From NCBI GenBank assembly GCA_943735955.1, contig OX030957.1, positions 3,423,301 to 3,487,300 on the forward strand: DNA of 64,000 nt. The letters run 5' to 3'. The translations under genes were made by a program, and so were the position numbers. The notes below the pieces were generated by a model, which saw only the letters and a list, made by a program, of their open reading frames with translations, made no database searches and was not told where the DNA came from. This document shows positions 48,601-58,886 of this stretch, one piece after another (the stretch's first letter is position 1; the number at the start of each line of letters is the position of its first letter). This DNA is from Piscicola geometra. Taxonomy: Eukaryota; Annelida; Clitellata; Hirudinida; Piscicolidae.

Positions 48601-51600
48601 AAAGAGAAAAACAGAAAGATTTGAGTGCCTACTTTAAATATAATTTTTCTGTCTCTTAAAATCTTCAAACAGAAAACATTACTTTCATGTTTTAAAAATT
48701 CTAATTCATCAATTTTTTGTTTTTAACATTTTTTTTGAATTACTTTTAAAAATATATTTTTTTTAATTATTGTAAATTCACAGATAAGAGTCACTAATTT
48801 ACAAACCAATTTCAGTTGTAATTGCTTTGTCTGGTTCAGCGTTCGATGTGAACGCTTGAGTGAAGAAAATATTCGAATCAACGAAAGTGAAGCGCCGGGC
48901 ATAAAAGTTCAATTAATAAATCAGTCTCCTGCCACGGGAGATCCTCCTGAAGATTCATGCAATTCATTTTTTCCGTTCGTTAAGCATTGATTTCATGCGA
49001 ATACATTTGGTTTATTTAATCAAATTTGAAAGAATATATAACCTTTTTAAAGCTTGAAAATATTTTTTCTCTTTCTTTTGTAAATAGTTTCTACTCTAAA
49101 ATACGACAATGAAACTTCAAATTCAACAGCATTATACTATTGAGCAGTAAACCTACCTGAAGCTTCAACGAATGAAACCTCTCCACACCCTTCAGACGTC
49201 CCCTACTTCAAGGAACGACCCAATGCCCTCTACCAGGTTCCCAGCCACCACAACCTCACCCTCCCGTGCCTCCTCCACTCAGAATCTCCTTCTTCCATTC
49301 GGTGGCATAAGGCTAGTATTTTTATTTCTAAATTAAATAAATTCATTTTTTTATTAATATTAAATAAATAAATAACTCTAAAAACTTCGAAAAAATTCTT
49401 CTTTTTCGTTGTGGGTATGGGAGTTTTAGGATGATTTCAAACTAACCATCTCTAATACTATCAATACTAAGTTATCAACATTTAGCACAAAACGAAACAA
49501 ATTTACATCGGCAATGAAGCGATGCGCTTTCGAATTAGTTACAGATGGCTTTGCAGTGCTATCAATGCGTTATCGATGCTCCAATAAATTGAACCGACTG
49601 TGGCTCGCCAAGCTGAATGTTGCATGTGAGCATCCGAACATAACGATTTATTCAAATTTTGCGAATCTATTTGTTATAAGATAAATGCCGTTTGTCAGAA
49701 ATGTCGAGCACAAATGAGTATTTGAAATCAATGTAGTAGAGCCGAAAATGATGAAGCTCTCATTATTCAAAGCACACTGAAGCTGAGAATGTACGATCAG
49801 GAGCTATATCCAATTCATAAAATTGTTTCACAAGTTATTTGCTAAACTTTCAAAAATCTGTATCAATAAAATAATCATAATATTAACAAATTATAAAAAA
49901 TAATGAGTAAAATAAACTCAAAAACCAAGAAAAAGCCTCCCTGACCTCAGGTTTTGAGCTCAGGCGACAGTGGAGTTTGGCAGGCAAACGGTGCAGACGG
50001 CTCCTTGCGGCTGACGGGCCTGACGAAGAGCGATGGCGGCATTTACGAATGTCTTGCGCGAGTCGCCAGTGTGGTGGTGGTGTCATCGTCACTGGTGCTG
50101 GTCGAAGGTGTGTTCTAAAATAATGTTTACACCCAAGAAACTATCATTGTAGCATCTTTTTGATTAAATTTAACAATTTATTTTATTGTTCAGAGTTTTT
50201 AATGAGATAAAAAAAATCAAGTTTTGATTTTCATGAGTTCCAGCTTTTATGGAACGACACCCCGTCCATCTCGTTACGAAAACATTTCGGATTAAATTCT
50301 TTAAATCATATCATCATTCCATGGTGGAAGCCATTATAATTGCACCGAAGGCTGTTTTGTAATCCCTCATTAATTCACTAAAAGTATTTTCCTACAAACA
50401 ATTACACACTCATACGTTTCGAAATGGAAACATAATGGACGAGATGTGTGAAGCTTCTAAAGCCAGAGAGACAGCTTTCACATCAGACTGAAGCCAAGAA
50501 ATTAATCAAACAAAATAATAAGCCTCGAGAGACATTCTTATCTTTTCATTATTATTTCAAGGCTTAGTTTCTGAATTAAGAAGAATTGAAGCTTAATTTA
50601 AATCATTCATGTCACAGTGACAAGTTTTGAAATTTAAAGTTTTTTTAAACTTAATTATAAAACATAGAGAACATTCGTGGCTATGTTATCGAATATTATT
50701 TAGAATAAAACATCGATTTCTATATTATTTATTTATTTGTGGGCTTACATAAATTTATGTCTCTTCTATAACTCGTTATTTTTTACTTCACTACTAAGTT
50801 GATTGCTTTATTGAACATCGTCATGTAAAAGCAATTTTGGAATTTTGAAATATTTTTCACAAATAAATATTTTGTTTTCCAAATATTAAGTAGACAAGAG
50901 CGCAATGAAACATTTTTGGGACAATATATGATTTTTACTTTTAGGCGTTGTCATAAAGCTTCACAAAAAATAGCAAGAATGCATTTCTCACAAGGTGAAA
51001 AAAACATAAATAGTATTTTGGAAGTATATTTCTCAATTTAAAATATTTGCTTTGGGTTAAAAAAGTGAATACTACTTGTTAAGGAACATGGTTAACAAAC
51101 AATTAGAAATTTAACCCAATAAAAGGGCAAAAATAAGTAACATTATCTAGCGGTTTATATTTGTTTAATTTTTTCAAATAATTAAAGCTTAAGCACTAAA
51201 ATAATTTCTCGAAAACAGAAGAAAAGACTTAAATTTTCTTAAAGAGTATCTTGCCTGATTAAAAACAATGATTCTTAAACACAATTTTTTAAATAAAAAG
51301 AATAAATGTTTTTTTTAATTGGAAGCAACGGCAGAAATTATCATCAACACAACAATTTCAAATAAAACAAATTGTTAAAAGCTATGAAAACTATTTACTG
51401 AAGCATTAAAATATTCATTTGCAGAAGTGAAGCACCCAGCTCACGGAGTGGAGGCGAGGTTGGGTGAGGAGGGAGACAGCTTGGTGGTGTCGTGGATGCC
51501 GCCCCACCCTTCCTCTCAACACGTCCTTCTATGGTGCGCTGCTCTATGCGGATGCATGATGGATCGGCCAATGATGAACGTTTGCAGCACTTGCATCACC

Positions 51601-54600
51601 GTTTGATTCTAATCTCCCACTTGAGTTTTCCACAAATTCGGATTCATTCTCGATAGTTCAGCATGCCTGATTTTAAGCGTTACAGAATTAGCTCTGAAGT
51701 CACATGCTGTAGTAAAACGTTCTTCAAGTATTGTGCAAAGAGTTATCGGTTTTTAGAAAATAGTTTCTCTTAATTAGCATCAGTTAAGGATCGACTTGGA
51801 AACGACGAATTCTTCAGTTACTTTATGCATTTCCTTCGCCAATACATCAACGAATGTCTAATTTCGCAGCGTCACACACACGTCTGAGTAGAATCAATCA
51901 GTCTCCAGAGCGCAATGAAGTGCTCACGAAGCCTGCCAACAAACGATCCCCTCATTCAATTCGTTGCAGACCAGTCACTTACGATTCACTCCAAAAATGC
52001 GTTGGGAAATTCTTATTTAGGAACGAAGATGTAGGTTTTGAAACGGTAAACGGATAAAAAGTCTTCAGGATGAAAAGTCTTCGGATAAAAAGTCTTTGGA
52101 TAAAAAATTTTCAGGATAAAACTTCTTCAGGATAAAAAGTCTTCAAGAAGATATTTTCATTGAAAAAAACTTTTTTTATGTAATTTGATTAATTTTAATT
52201 AATGTAAAATAATTTTTAGAAACAAATTTAATTAATAAAATGAGACTAACTAGTTATTTAAAATATTTTTTAGCTTATTTTGGAAATATCAAATAGAAGA
52301 CATGAAACTTTCAGAGTTTTATGAGCAATGTGGTTAGAGCTCCCAGGAGAAAAAAGAATAATCGGGAAAAAGAAGTGCTTTTTATATAATTTTATTAATT
52401 TAAATGAATGTAAATAATTGTTAGAAACATTCAAATGCTATTTCGAGATTGAACGAAAAAAATATAGCAAACATTGGATTAAAGTATTAAATTTCATTTT
52501 TTAAGTTTTAAGGATCGCGTATTAATCACGTTTTTTTCCTTAAAAATTAATTTATTGAAGATTTTTTTCTGAAAACTTTGTATTCTGAAGACTTTTTATC
52601 CTGAAGACTTTTTATCCAGAAGACTTTTTATCCTAGAACCTTTTTGGAACAATTAACTCATTGGTGGTTTTGAAAAATGGAAAAAAATATTTGTCTTATA
52701 ATTTTTAATATTTACAATTGACTCAAATCGGAAAAAAAACTAAAATTTGGCAAAGTTTTTCTTGCTAATTCCACCAGAGTGGAGTAATTGCATTTGATTG
52801 AATTAGCTGTGATCCTCGGTTGATGTATTGGACGGCAAGTTCGTGAACGGAATGTCATTGAGGGACTGCAGTAGTGGAGATTATGGAGTATTAAGTTCCG
52901 CACCAAATATTGATAACATTTTAAATGCCTTTCTAAATTATTTAAAAAATTTAAATATACTAATTTAAAATTCAAACAAATTCTTTTTTAGTTAAATGTT
53001 CAAAATGGAATGTTTGAAATACTTTATACTTTTTAAATTGGCATCAAATCGTTTGGTGGATTCCTAAGCCTCAAGCTAGCGGGTGACACAACCACTGTTT
53101 GCAAAAATAAGCTCCTTCCTTGGTAAGTGCAATAGAACCAGCGTTTCATGCCTTTCTGACGAGCCCTCAGTCACTTGCAATGCGCTGGTAAAACATGCAT
53201 CCATCATAATAGAATAAGTGCTGTATCTGAAAAAGTAGTCTCAAACATATTTTTTTGGACTTCGCATTTTAGCTTTAATTTCGAAACTAATTATTCTAAT
53301 TTTTAAATTTGAAATTCTGTTTTTATTTATTTTGAAATTTAAATTTTAATGGCTGCCATTTACTTAGTCGTTGTGAATAATAATTTTTTCTTCTGAAACG
53401 AAATTTTAGTTTAAATTAGATAAGGGAGCAAATAATCCATTGAAAGTTTTCTACAAATGTATAGTCAGCTTAGAATATAAATAAATTCAAGCTTAGGGAG
53501 TTATCATGATAAATATTCACATGCTGTCAAGAACTTTTAGTTGATTTATTCAAAAACTTCAAAAATGTTTCACATACCTACATTATTCAGGTTTCGAAAG
53601 CTAGAAAACGATATCGGAGTCACGAAAGGCAGGAGTGAATCGAATGATGAGAACGCCTACATCGATGATGTACAAAGACTCGACCCAAATTATTTTGTCG
53701 ACCACCCAAACGACTACGACAGTTTCCAAGAGGGAGGTTCCAAGAGAGGGAACTGGCAAACCTTCCACCCTCCATTCAGCACCCCCTGGCTGGTGCTCCT
53801 TCGGCTGGAAAGCTTCTCCACATACCAGGTCAAGGTCATGACACGGCACGCCTCCCAAGCCTTCTTCAGTCGCTCTGTGATCGCCACCACACTGGGTTCG
53901 TGTCGTGCATGCAATCGTTTCCTGAACATAACATGTATTATAATGAAGAAACAAGAATAACATTTATTGATATTTATTTTGTTTTAATGTTTGGAGATTT
54001 TACACGAACGGTGTTTTATAACGTTTGCTGGCCTTCAGAACAGCCAAAATTGCATTTAGTCATGCTTCATTTGAAAAAAGTTTGTTTCTTTTTGCAAAAA
54101 CAAACAATAAAACTATATTATTTACTTTTTTTATAGTTTCATTAAAAACATCGATTACTTTCAAGAAAAATAAAACTTGAAAAAATTTTGCGTGAAAAAA
54201 ATGTATTTCTTTAATTATCTAATAAATAATAAATAAATTTCAAATTCGCATTTCAGGTTATAACCATGCAGCGTCTAAACAGGATGACAACAAGACACAA
54301 ACGAGTCTTGGACCCTTCCACAACTCCTTGTTCACTCAAAATAATTTGCTCAATAAGCTCAACAACTTTCCACGCAAGCCAACTGGTAACGTTTTTAAAA
54401 TGTATTAACTTAAACTTTGTAAGTAAAAAAATTTTTTTACACATAACTTTCCAATGTACTAAACCCTAGAGTTAGATTCTAATATGAAGCCCTTTGAAAC
54501 TTTTTTTAATCGATAAATACACCTCCATTCTCAGCTCTGAGCCAGCACGTCGTCGCGCCGACGCTCAAAGTCTCCAAGAGCACGCATGGCCTCAACATCA

Positions 54601-56996
54601 GTTGGTCTCTCAACGAAGCGTCTGCCTCTTACATCTCGCACTACGCCCTCTACTACCGCACGCCACACAGCGACTGGCTGAAGATCGGCGAGTCGACGAA
54701 CCACACGCACGTGCTGTGGAAGCCTCTGAGCGACTTGGCGAGTGTTTCCTTCGTGGTGTACGGCCACTACGAAGGCGGCGCCATCAGCGACTCCAGTGCC
54801 ATTCTCACTGTTACCCTCATTGGTCAGTTTTCAAATTTTAAGAATTTAATAATTAGTAAATTAATTGTAATTTATTGAGAAAAATTTATTTGATGAGTCC
54901 TTGAAAGCTTATATATTTGAAGCAGATGTTTTCTGCATTCTACTTTCAAAAAGACGCTTCAAAGCAAAAAGCCTTCACTCTTTTTAGAAATTCTTTTATT
55001 GCAACTTACAATTTTGCCAAACTTCCATTCAACATTAAATTAGTATTTTAAAACTCTAAATAACAGAGGCATTGCAAACATTCATGTGTCTTTATTTTTG
55101 GCAGACAACCACATTGAACCATCGATAATCTCCTCCTTCAGAATCTCCTTCCCATCTCTCCATCTTCCTCTTCGTGCTTGTGCTTGTCATGCTGCTTGTC
55201 ACTCTCAGTTCAGTGATCGTGCACGTGTGGAGGAAGAAGAAGAGAAAGAAAAAGAACAGTCGATACGGTACTTTTGGCGGTCGTTGTGTTGAGGCCTTTA
55301 TGAACTTCAATACAGTTCTCTTTGACATACAAAACTACTTTGGTTTAACAGACCTACAAGTTTCGAATTGAGACTAGAGTTTTCATATCAACACGTACTT
55401 CCAAGTTTACAGAATTGTCTTAAAGTTTATAGAAAGTTGAACGACGAATTTATAACTTTTGATGAAAGATCCAGTAGTAAAAGCTAAAAATACTTTAATC
55501 AATCAATCAATCAATCACTAATGATTTGTATAGCGCCCTTTACTAAGTGAACAAAGGCGCTCTTCAAATAAATTTGTTAAATAAAACGGTTTTTAGACCA
55601 TTAACAATATATGTATATATATAAATTAAAATATATATATAAACACACAATCAACCTCAATAATCCAACCTCACCCACCCCACCATGACAATCACCGCCA
55701 AAAAATCACTATCACCATAAATAAAAAAAATTTTCATCACCACAATACCAACACTCATACCACAGCACAATCATCACCACATCATCCTCAAAACACAATC
55801 ATCATTCTTCTCAATTTTCTGTCTTGCCACTGGTGCCGAGGCTGCGAAAGAGGGTGAAGGAGAAGTCTTTGCCAACGCTGGTACTGCTGCTGCTATGGAA
55901 AGCTTTCTCCTTTATCCTTTCTCCTTGAGCGCTTTGATTCCCTGCGGCCATCTTGGTCTGCTGCGGCCATTCTCGACAGATTTAAAACAACCAACATTTG
56001 CACTAAAAACATTCTAATTAATTAAATTTAATTTTTATTTAGACTTTAGATTCTAAAATTTTAATATATTATACCCAAAACCGTTTATTCCACAAATTTA
56101 TTTGAGCGGCTGCCAAAATGGCAGCCGCTAACCAAAGATCAATGATACATTCAGTAGTAAAGACTAAGAATACTTTAATGATACGTTTAGTAGTAAAAGC
56201 CAAGAATACAGTACGTGAGACGCTGCCATTGAAAGAAAATTCTCGACTAATTTTTTCCAATTTAAGCGAGGAGTTTAAATAAATAAAATAGAAACAATTT
56301 TTAAAAAGATTCATAATTTTGTATAAAGAATTGTGAAAAACTTAATAAAAAAGAATTTGGTTTTATAGCTTTAACCAACTTTTACAGCTTATTATTCGGA
56401 CACATTATGCTTTTAAAAACTGAATAGTACTTGTTACAAGGTTTCTCATTTTTTAAATAAATAAAATGTATTCAATTTTTTGAATTACATTTTTGTCTAA
56501 TTTTGTCTTTATTCAGGTGGAATCAAATATTTTGGTCCGAATCAAACCGATGAAAAAATAATGTGAGTTTATAACAATTTTTTCCATTAAAAATTGAACA
56601 AATTTTTTTCAATAATAATATAAATATTATTATGTTTACACGTGTTCTACATAAATAGCAAATAATGTTATCGCATTATTCTATTTTACAGCAACCGCAC
56701 CAACAAGGGTCAGTCTTTTTACATTTCAATTACCACATGAATCATTTATGCACTCCATCAATCATGTTTTATCAAACCTCTTACCATCTGAACTATAAGT
56801 TATTAGTTTTTGTTAACCTTCCATTCATGATCCATTTTTTATATCCATCCCACGTTAAAAAAAGATAAATAAAATGTAATTCTCAACAGTTTTTTCAATG
56901 TTTCAAAAAGCAACGGAAAAAATTATTTTTTCAGATGTAGCCAGTGAGGCCTTCAACAAGAACCAATGCGCCAGATACAAAGAAACCCCCATCTAA
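31635..56996 (+). CDS. Turtle/IGSF9-like Ig-FN3 cell-adhesion receptor
   Basis: Nineteen exons join in perfect phase to a TAA at 56994-56996 (1186 aa, lacking the first exon): 31635-31822, 34412-34465, 34627-34717, 37113-37189, 37423-37615, 40756-41470, 41598-41692, 44846-45591, 45678-45735, 49196-49315, 49964-50107, 51425-51533, 53591-53895, 54257-54385, 54535-54822, 55142-55267, 56517-56562, 56692-56708, 56935-56996. Order: five Ig domains, two FN3, one membrane helix, ~57-residue tail. Assignment rests on Ig1 (LVQWEKK, SLPIFVSFEGYPP, GRVRLL), the signature of Drosophila turtle and vertebrate IGSF9/9B, which act in neurite and synapse adhesion. Most domain borders are phase 1. The signal-peptide exon was not found. 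Odd points: very large loop insertions in Ig3 and Ig4, and a tail much shorter than in known long isoforms. Confidence 0.87.
37113..37615 (+). CDS. IGSF9-like gene: Ig domain 2 (2 exons)
   Basis: 37113-37189 gives PPLLTSFSPSVL and HIFCK. 37423-37615 gives GKGFPEPSIAWYKNGQTV, DLQMADEGIYTC and NSAGQVSHSVRLIL. C, W and Y-x-C positions are all present. It ends in phase 1 at donor AAAG|gt. Confidence 0.92.
40756..41692 (+). CDS. IGSF9-like gene: Ig domain 3 with giant B-C loop
   Basis: Exon 40756-41470 begins DARPRSSPHYVSVAVGSRVK and reaches the first cysteine (40821). It then runs 176 codons to the core Trp (41349), where about a dozen are usual, before VYADGSLVINELERDDAGRY. The second cysteine and G strand come from exon 41598-41692 (CEAGRGSPEGG, NSVVQVLLDV). 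The inserted stretch is Lys/Asn/Ser/Asp-rich and AT-rich but free of stops. Intron 41471-41597 has direct repeats at both splice sites. Translation past the donor would give RCEA and then a stop. Confidence 0.85.
44340..44462 (-). mobile_element. tRNA-derived SINE, copy 2 (intronic)
   Basis: Reverse complement of the family at 31388: TTCACTAGCGTGGGTTTGAT, TCCTACCGTCGCCGAAGTGC and GTTGATGCTTCA align with copy 1. Box B is degenerate (GGTTTGATTCC) and box A is more diverged. It lies in the intron before the Ig4 exon, antisense to the gene. Confidence 0.75.
44846..45735 (+). CDS. IGSF9-like gene: Ig domain 4 with Ser-rich insertion
   Basis: Exon 44846-45591 starts PPKLLHMPPVHYS, has the first Cys in EIFCSVDSNPLPYTVHWFKN, then about 190 residues rich in Ser, Thr, Pro and His, and resumes the fold at SIRFSHVLDSDAGLYACQ. 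Exon 45678-45735 completes it: VFNSEGKSEVSEAMNLFVS. The insertion replaces the C'-to-E region, normally a few tens of residues. Much of it is TCA/TCT codons grading into a CAT/TCA microsatellite. Intron 45592-45677 is only 86 bp, mostly CAT repeats, with direct repeats at its splice sites. Confidence 0.83.
49196..50107 (+). CDS. IGSF9-like gene: Ig domain 5 (2 exons)
   Basis: 49196-49315 gives VPYFKERPNALYQVPSHHNL, LPCLLHSE and SSIRWHK. 49964-50107 gives DSGVWQANGADGSLRLTGL, TKSDGGIYECLARV and SSSLVLVE. The junction has two phase-consistent solutions: a GT donor at 49316 with acceptor at 49963, or a GC donor at 49312 with acceptor at 49950, which would add VLSSG. The canonical GT-AG pair is listed. 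Confidence 0.83.
51425..53895 (+). CDS. IGSF9-like gene: FN3 domain 1 (2 exons)
   Basis: 51425-51533 gives EARLGEEGDSLVVSWMPP and HVLLW, with the FN3 strand-B tryptophan. 53591-53895 gives FRKLENDIG, then an acidic/polar insertion (NDENAYIDDVQRLDPNYFVD and on), then WLVLLRLESFSTYQVKVMTR, the conserved L-x-x-x-T-x-Y-x-x-x-V pattern. The splice rebuilds VLLW-FRKL, matching the IWFRE segment of the turtle family. Confidence 0.82.
52053..52636. mobile_element. Fold-back-type element in IGSF9-like intron
   Basis: Left end: six tandem 16-bp units GGATAAAAAGTCTTCA (52053-52147). Right end: three or four units of the reverse complement TGAAGACTTTTTATCC (52573-52636). The ~420 bp between is AT-rich without a frame. 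Terminal inverted repeats built of short tandem subrepeats are the mark of fold-back transposons. No clear target duplication was seen. Confidence 0.65.
54257..54822 (+). CDS. IGSF9-like gene: linker exon and FN3 domain 2
   Basis: 54257-54385 encodes an Asn/Gln-rich linker (NHAASKQDDNKTQTSL and on) with no domain. 54535-54822 is a full FN3 domain in one exon: GLNISWSLNEASASYISHYA, LYYRT, the second Trp in DWLKIGE, VLWKPLSDLASVSFVVYGHY and SDSSAILTVTL. It ends in phase 1. Confidence 0.85.
55142..55267 (+). CDS. IGSF9-like gene: transmembrane exon
   Basis: From acceptor ctccttcag the in-phase reading is SPSHLSIFLFVLVLVMLLV, TLSSVIVHVW, then the basic stop-transfer KKKRKKKNSRY. This is a single type I membrane helix of about 22 residues. 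An acceptor at 55104 (ttggcag) would read a different, non-hydrophobic frame and is rejected. Confidence 0.87.
55456..56215. repeat. ~36-41 bp tandem repeat split by a retroelement
   Basis: Units containing CAGTAGTAAAAGCTAA and AATACTTTAAT occur once left of the element (55465-55498) and again right of it at 56143-56178 and 56179-56215. The retroelement at 55499-56142 therefore landed inside a pre-existing three-unit array. Confidence 0.7.
55499..56142 (-). mobile_element. SINE-like non-autonomous retroelement, copy 2
   Basis: Nearly identical over its length to 23051-23678, with a few substitutions and one short CACCACAT-type insertion, so the two are recent relatives. Same terminal hairpin (AGCGGCTGCC/GGCAGCCGCT) and ATTG tail. 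It lies antisense in the intron between the membrane exon and the tail exons of the IGSF9-like gene. Confidence 0.78.
56517..56996 (+). CDS. IGSF9-like gene: cytoplasmic tail exons with 17-bp microexon
   Basis: 56517-56562 (GIKYFGPNQTDEK), 56692-56708 (17 bp, NRTNK) and 56935-56996 (VASEAFNKNQCARYKETPI then TAA). Each has AG and GT borders and the phases 1, 2, 1 fit. The final ETPI fits a class I PDZ ligand (Thr at -2, Ile at 0); vertebrate family members also bind PDZ scaffolds. Reading through the donor of the membrane exon would give a different tail ending LTDLQVSN, a possible isoform. Confidence 0.75.
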
Positions 56997-58886
56997 CTAG
57001 ACCCATTGTGTTCTGAACTCTCACAAACTTGAAATGAAACTTTTCGTGCTATTTGAATACTCTGTTTCCAGTTTTATTTTTGATATCAATTGAATTTCCG
57101 CTTTGTGTATGTACTATTTTTGATCTGGCCAATGCCATCATAATACGAGTGTATTGTATTTTGAAACTCACAGCGAAAACATATGGAACTCACAGTAGTA
57201 CATCGAACAACTAAACATCTTTTCTTACATAATTGATCACACCATAGGAAAATCCTGGTTCTGAGAAAACTCAAAAATCGACAAAAATTCGGGGTTTCTT
57301 ATCAATTTCTAGTTTATTGAAGCCGAAAGAAAACATACTTTAAAACTATTTTTAGTTAAACAATTGAAAAGTATGAATGTTAAAAACATTTATTTATATT
57401 TTTTAAAATTTATAATTTGATCGAACAAAAATTAGGCGTAAAATCTATTTGCGTCACTTTGAATGAGCTGTACACACATATCATGAATATTATTAATTTA
57501 TTAGATTGAATTTATCTAAAATTATGAATCCAATAAAGAAAAAAAACAGTATTCATTTCAAAGATAAAAAAATATTTGAAGTTAGTGTGGGAAGTAGACG
57601 ATAATTTTGAACTAACAAACAGCATCAACCCTTCATTCAAAGCCAGACTCAAGTTCTTATAGTTCATAACTTCACACTTTATAGAAAAGAAAAAAACTTT
57701 AAATCTTTTCGAATCTTTTGACTTTAATCTTCAAAAAAGACATAGACATAAAATCTCTAATTAAATATAGGTTGCTTTTAATTTGATTTGAACTATTTTC
57801 TAATTAAAATACTATTACTAAAAAGATTTTTAAAAATAAAATTTAAACTTTAATTTAAATTTTTTTTGTTTTAAATCTTCTACATCTCCATTTGCATGAT
57901 GCATCGTTGTAATTAATTTCGATTATTTTATTATTTTCGATTATGGAGGATTATATTTCAAATTAAGTTTCTAAATTTCATTTGCAGTTTGCAAGATCAA
58001 TTATCGATAAATAATGAATGATGGCGTGAGTAAGCAATAACTCCACTCATAAAATGCCAATGTGAAATCTCAGTTTTAAAGAAAAGCTATGCAGTTTATG
58101 TTCTAATTTTTATATTTTAATTCGAAATAATAATGATTTTTTTCATGTAATAAAAAGAAAATAAATTTATGGCATTCTTAAAGAGTTTTTAATGAATATA
58201 ATAATGGTAGCAATTAAAAAGAGATCATTTATAAATCACTGAATATGCTTGAAGATGAGAAGGATTCAAATAAACTATAGCTTTCAACTTATCACCGACT
58301 GATATGAACCCAGATTTGAGACTAGGTTGAGACTTGGATTTGTATCGAAGGTAAAAACAGCATGAGTCCAGCAGAAGCTGTGAAGTTTACTTTATTTTAG
58401 AGTTTAACCACAGCAGGTGTTTTGACCTTTATATTTAAGTATGATTTAATTTATTTAAGTTGTCTCAAATGTCTGTAAAAAAAGATTCAATTGTAGTTTT
58501 CCATAGTCATTCAATAAGAAAAATTCGCCTGTTTTATTTTTTTTATCAAAACATGAGGCATTAAAGCTCATGCAAGAATGTTAAAATTAAATTGGAAACC
58601 TGCTGAGCCATAAAAAACTGTCATTTTCTTAGAAATTTCACAATCAATAGGCAATCAAACAACACTTAAAATGTATTTTTATAGCTCCTATTAATATAAA
58701 AGTAAATAAAAAATGTTAAGTTTGAAAAAATATAAATTCGTATAGACGATCACATTCTCTATAAAGATCGGGACTAGTCGCTTGGCTGAGATTGCTTCAG
58801 TGACCAGCTCCCTGAATTCTTTATTTCCTCATTGACCATTCAAAAGTGAGCAAATTGTTTTTATTCAAAAAAGATATCAAGTTTCA
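56997..58886. other. IGSF9-like 3' region and intergenic DNA
   Basis: AT-rich; no coding exon supported. Contains the presumed 3' UTR of the receptor gene. Confidence 0.6.
57532..57537 (+). terminator. Candidate polyadenylation signal of the IGSF9-like gene
   Basis: First AATAAA I see downstream, 535 bp after the stop, followed by an A-rich stretch. Confidence 0.4.
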
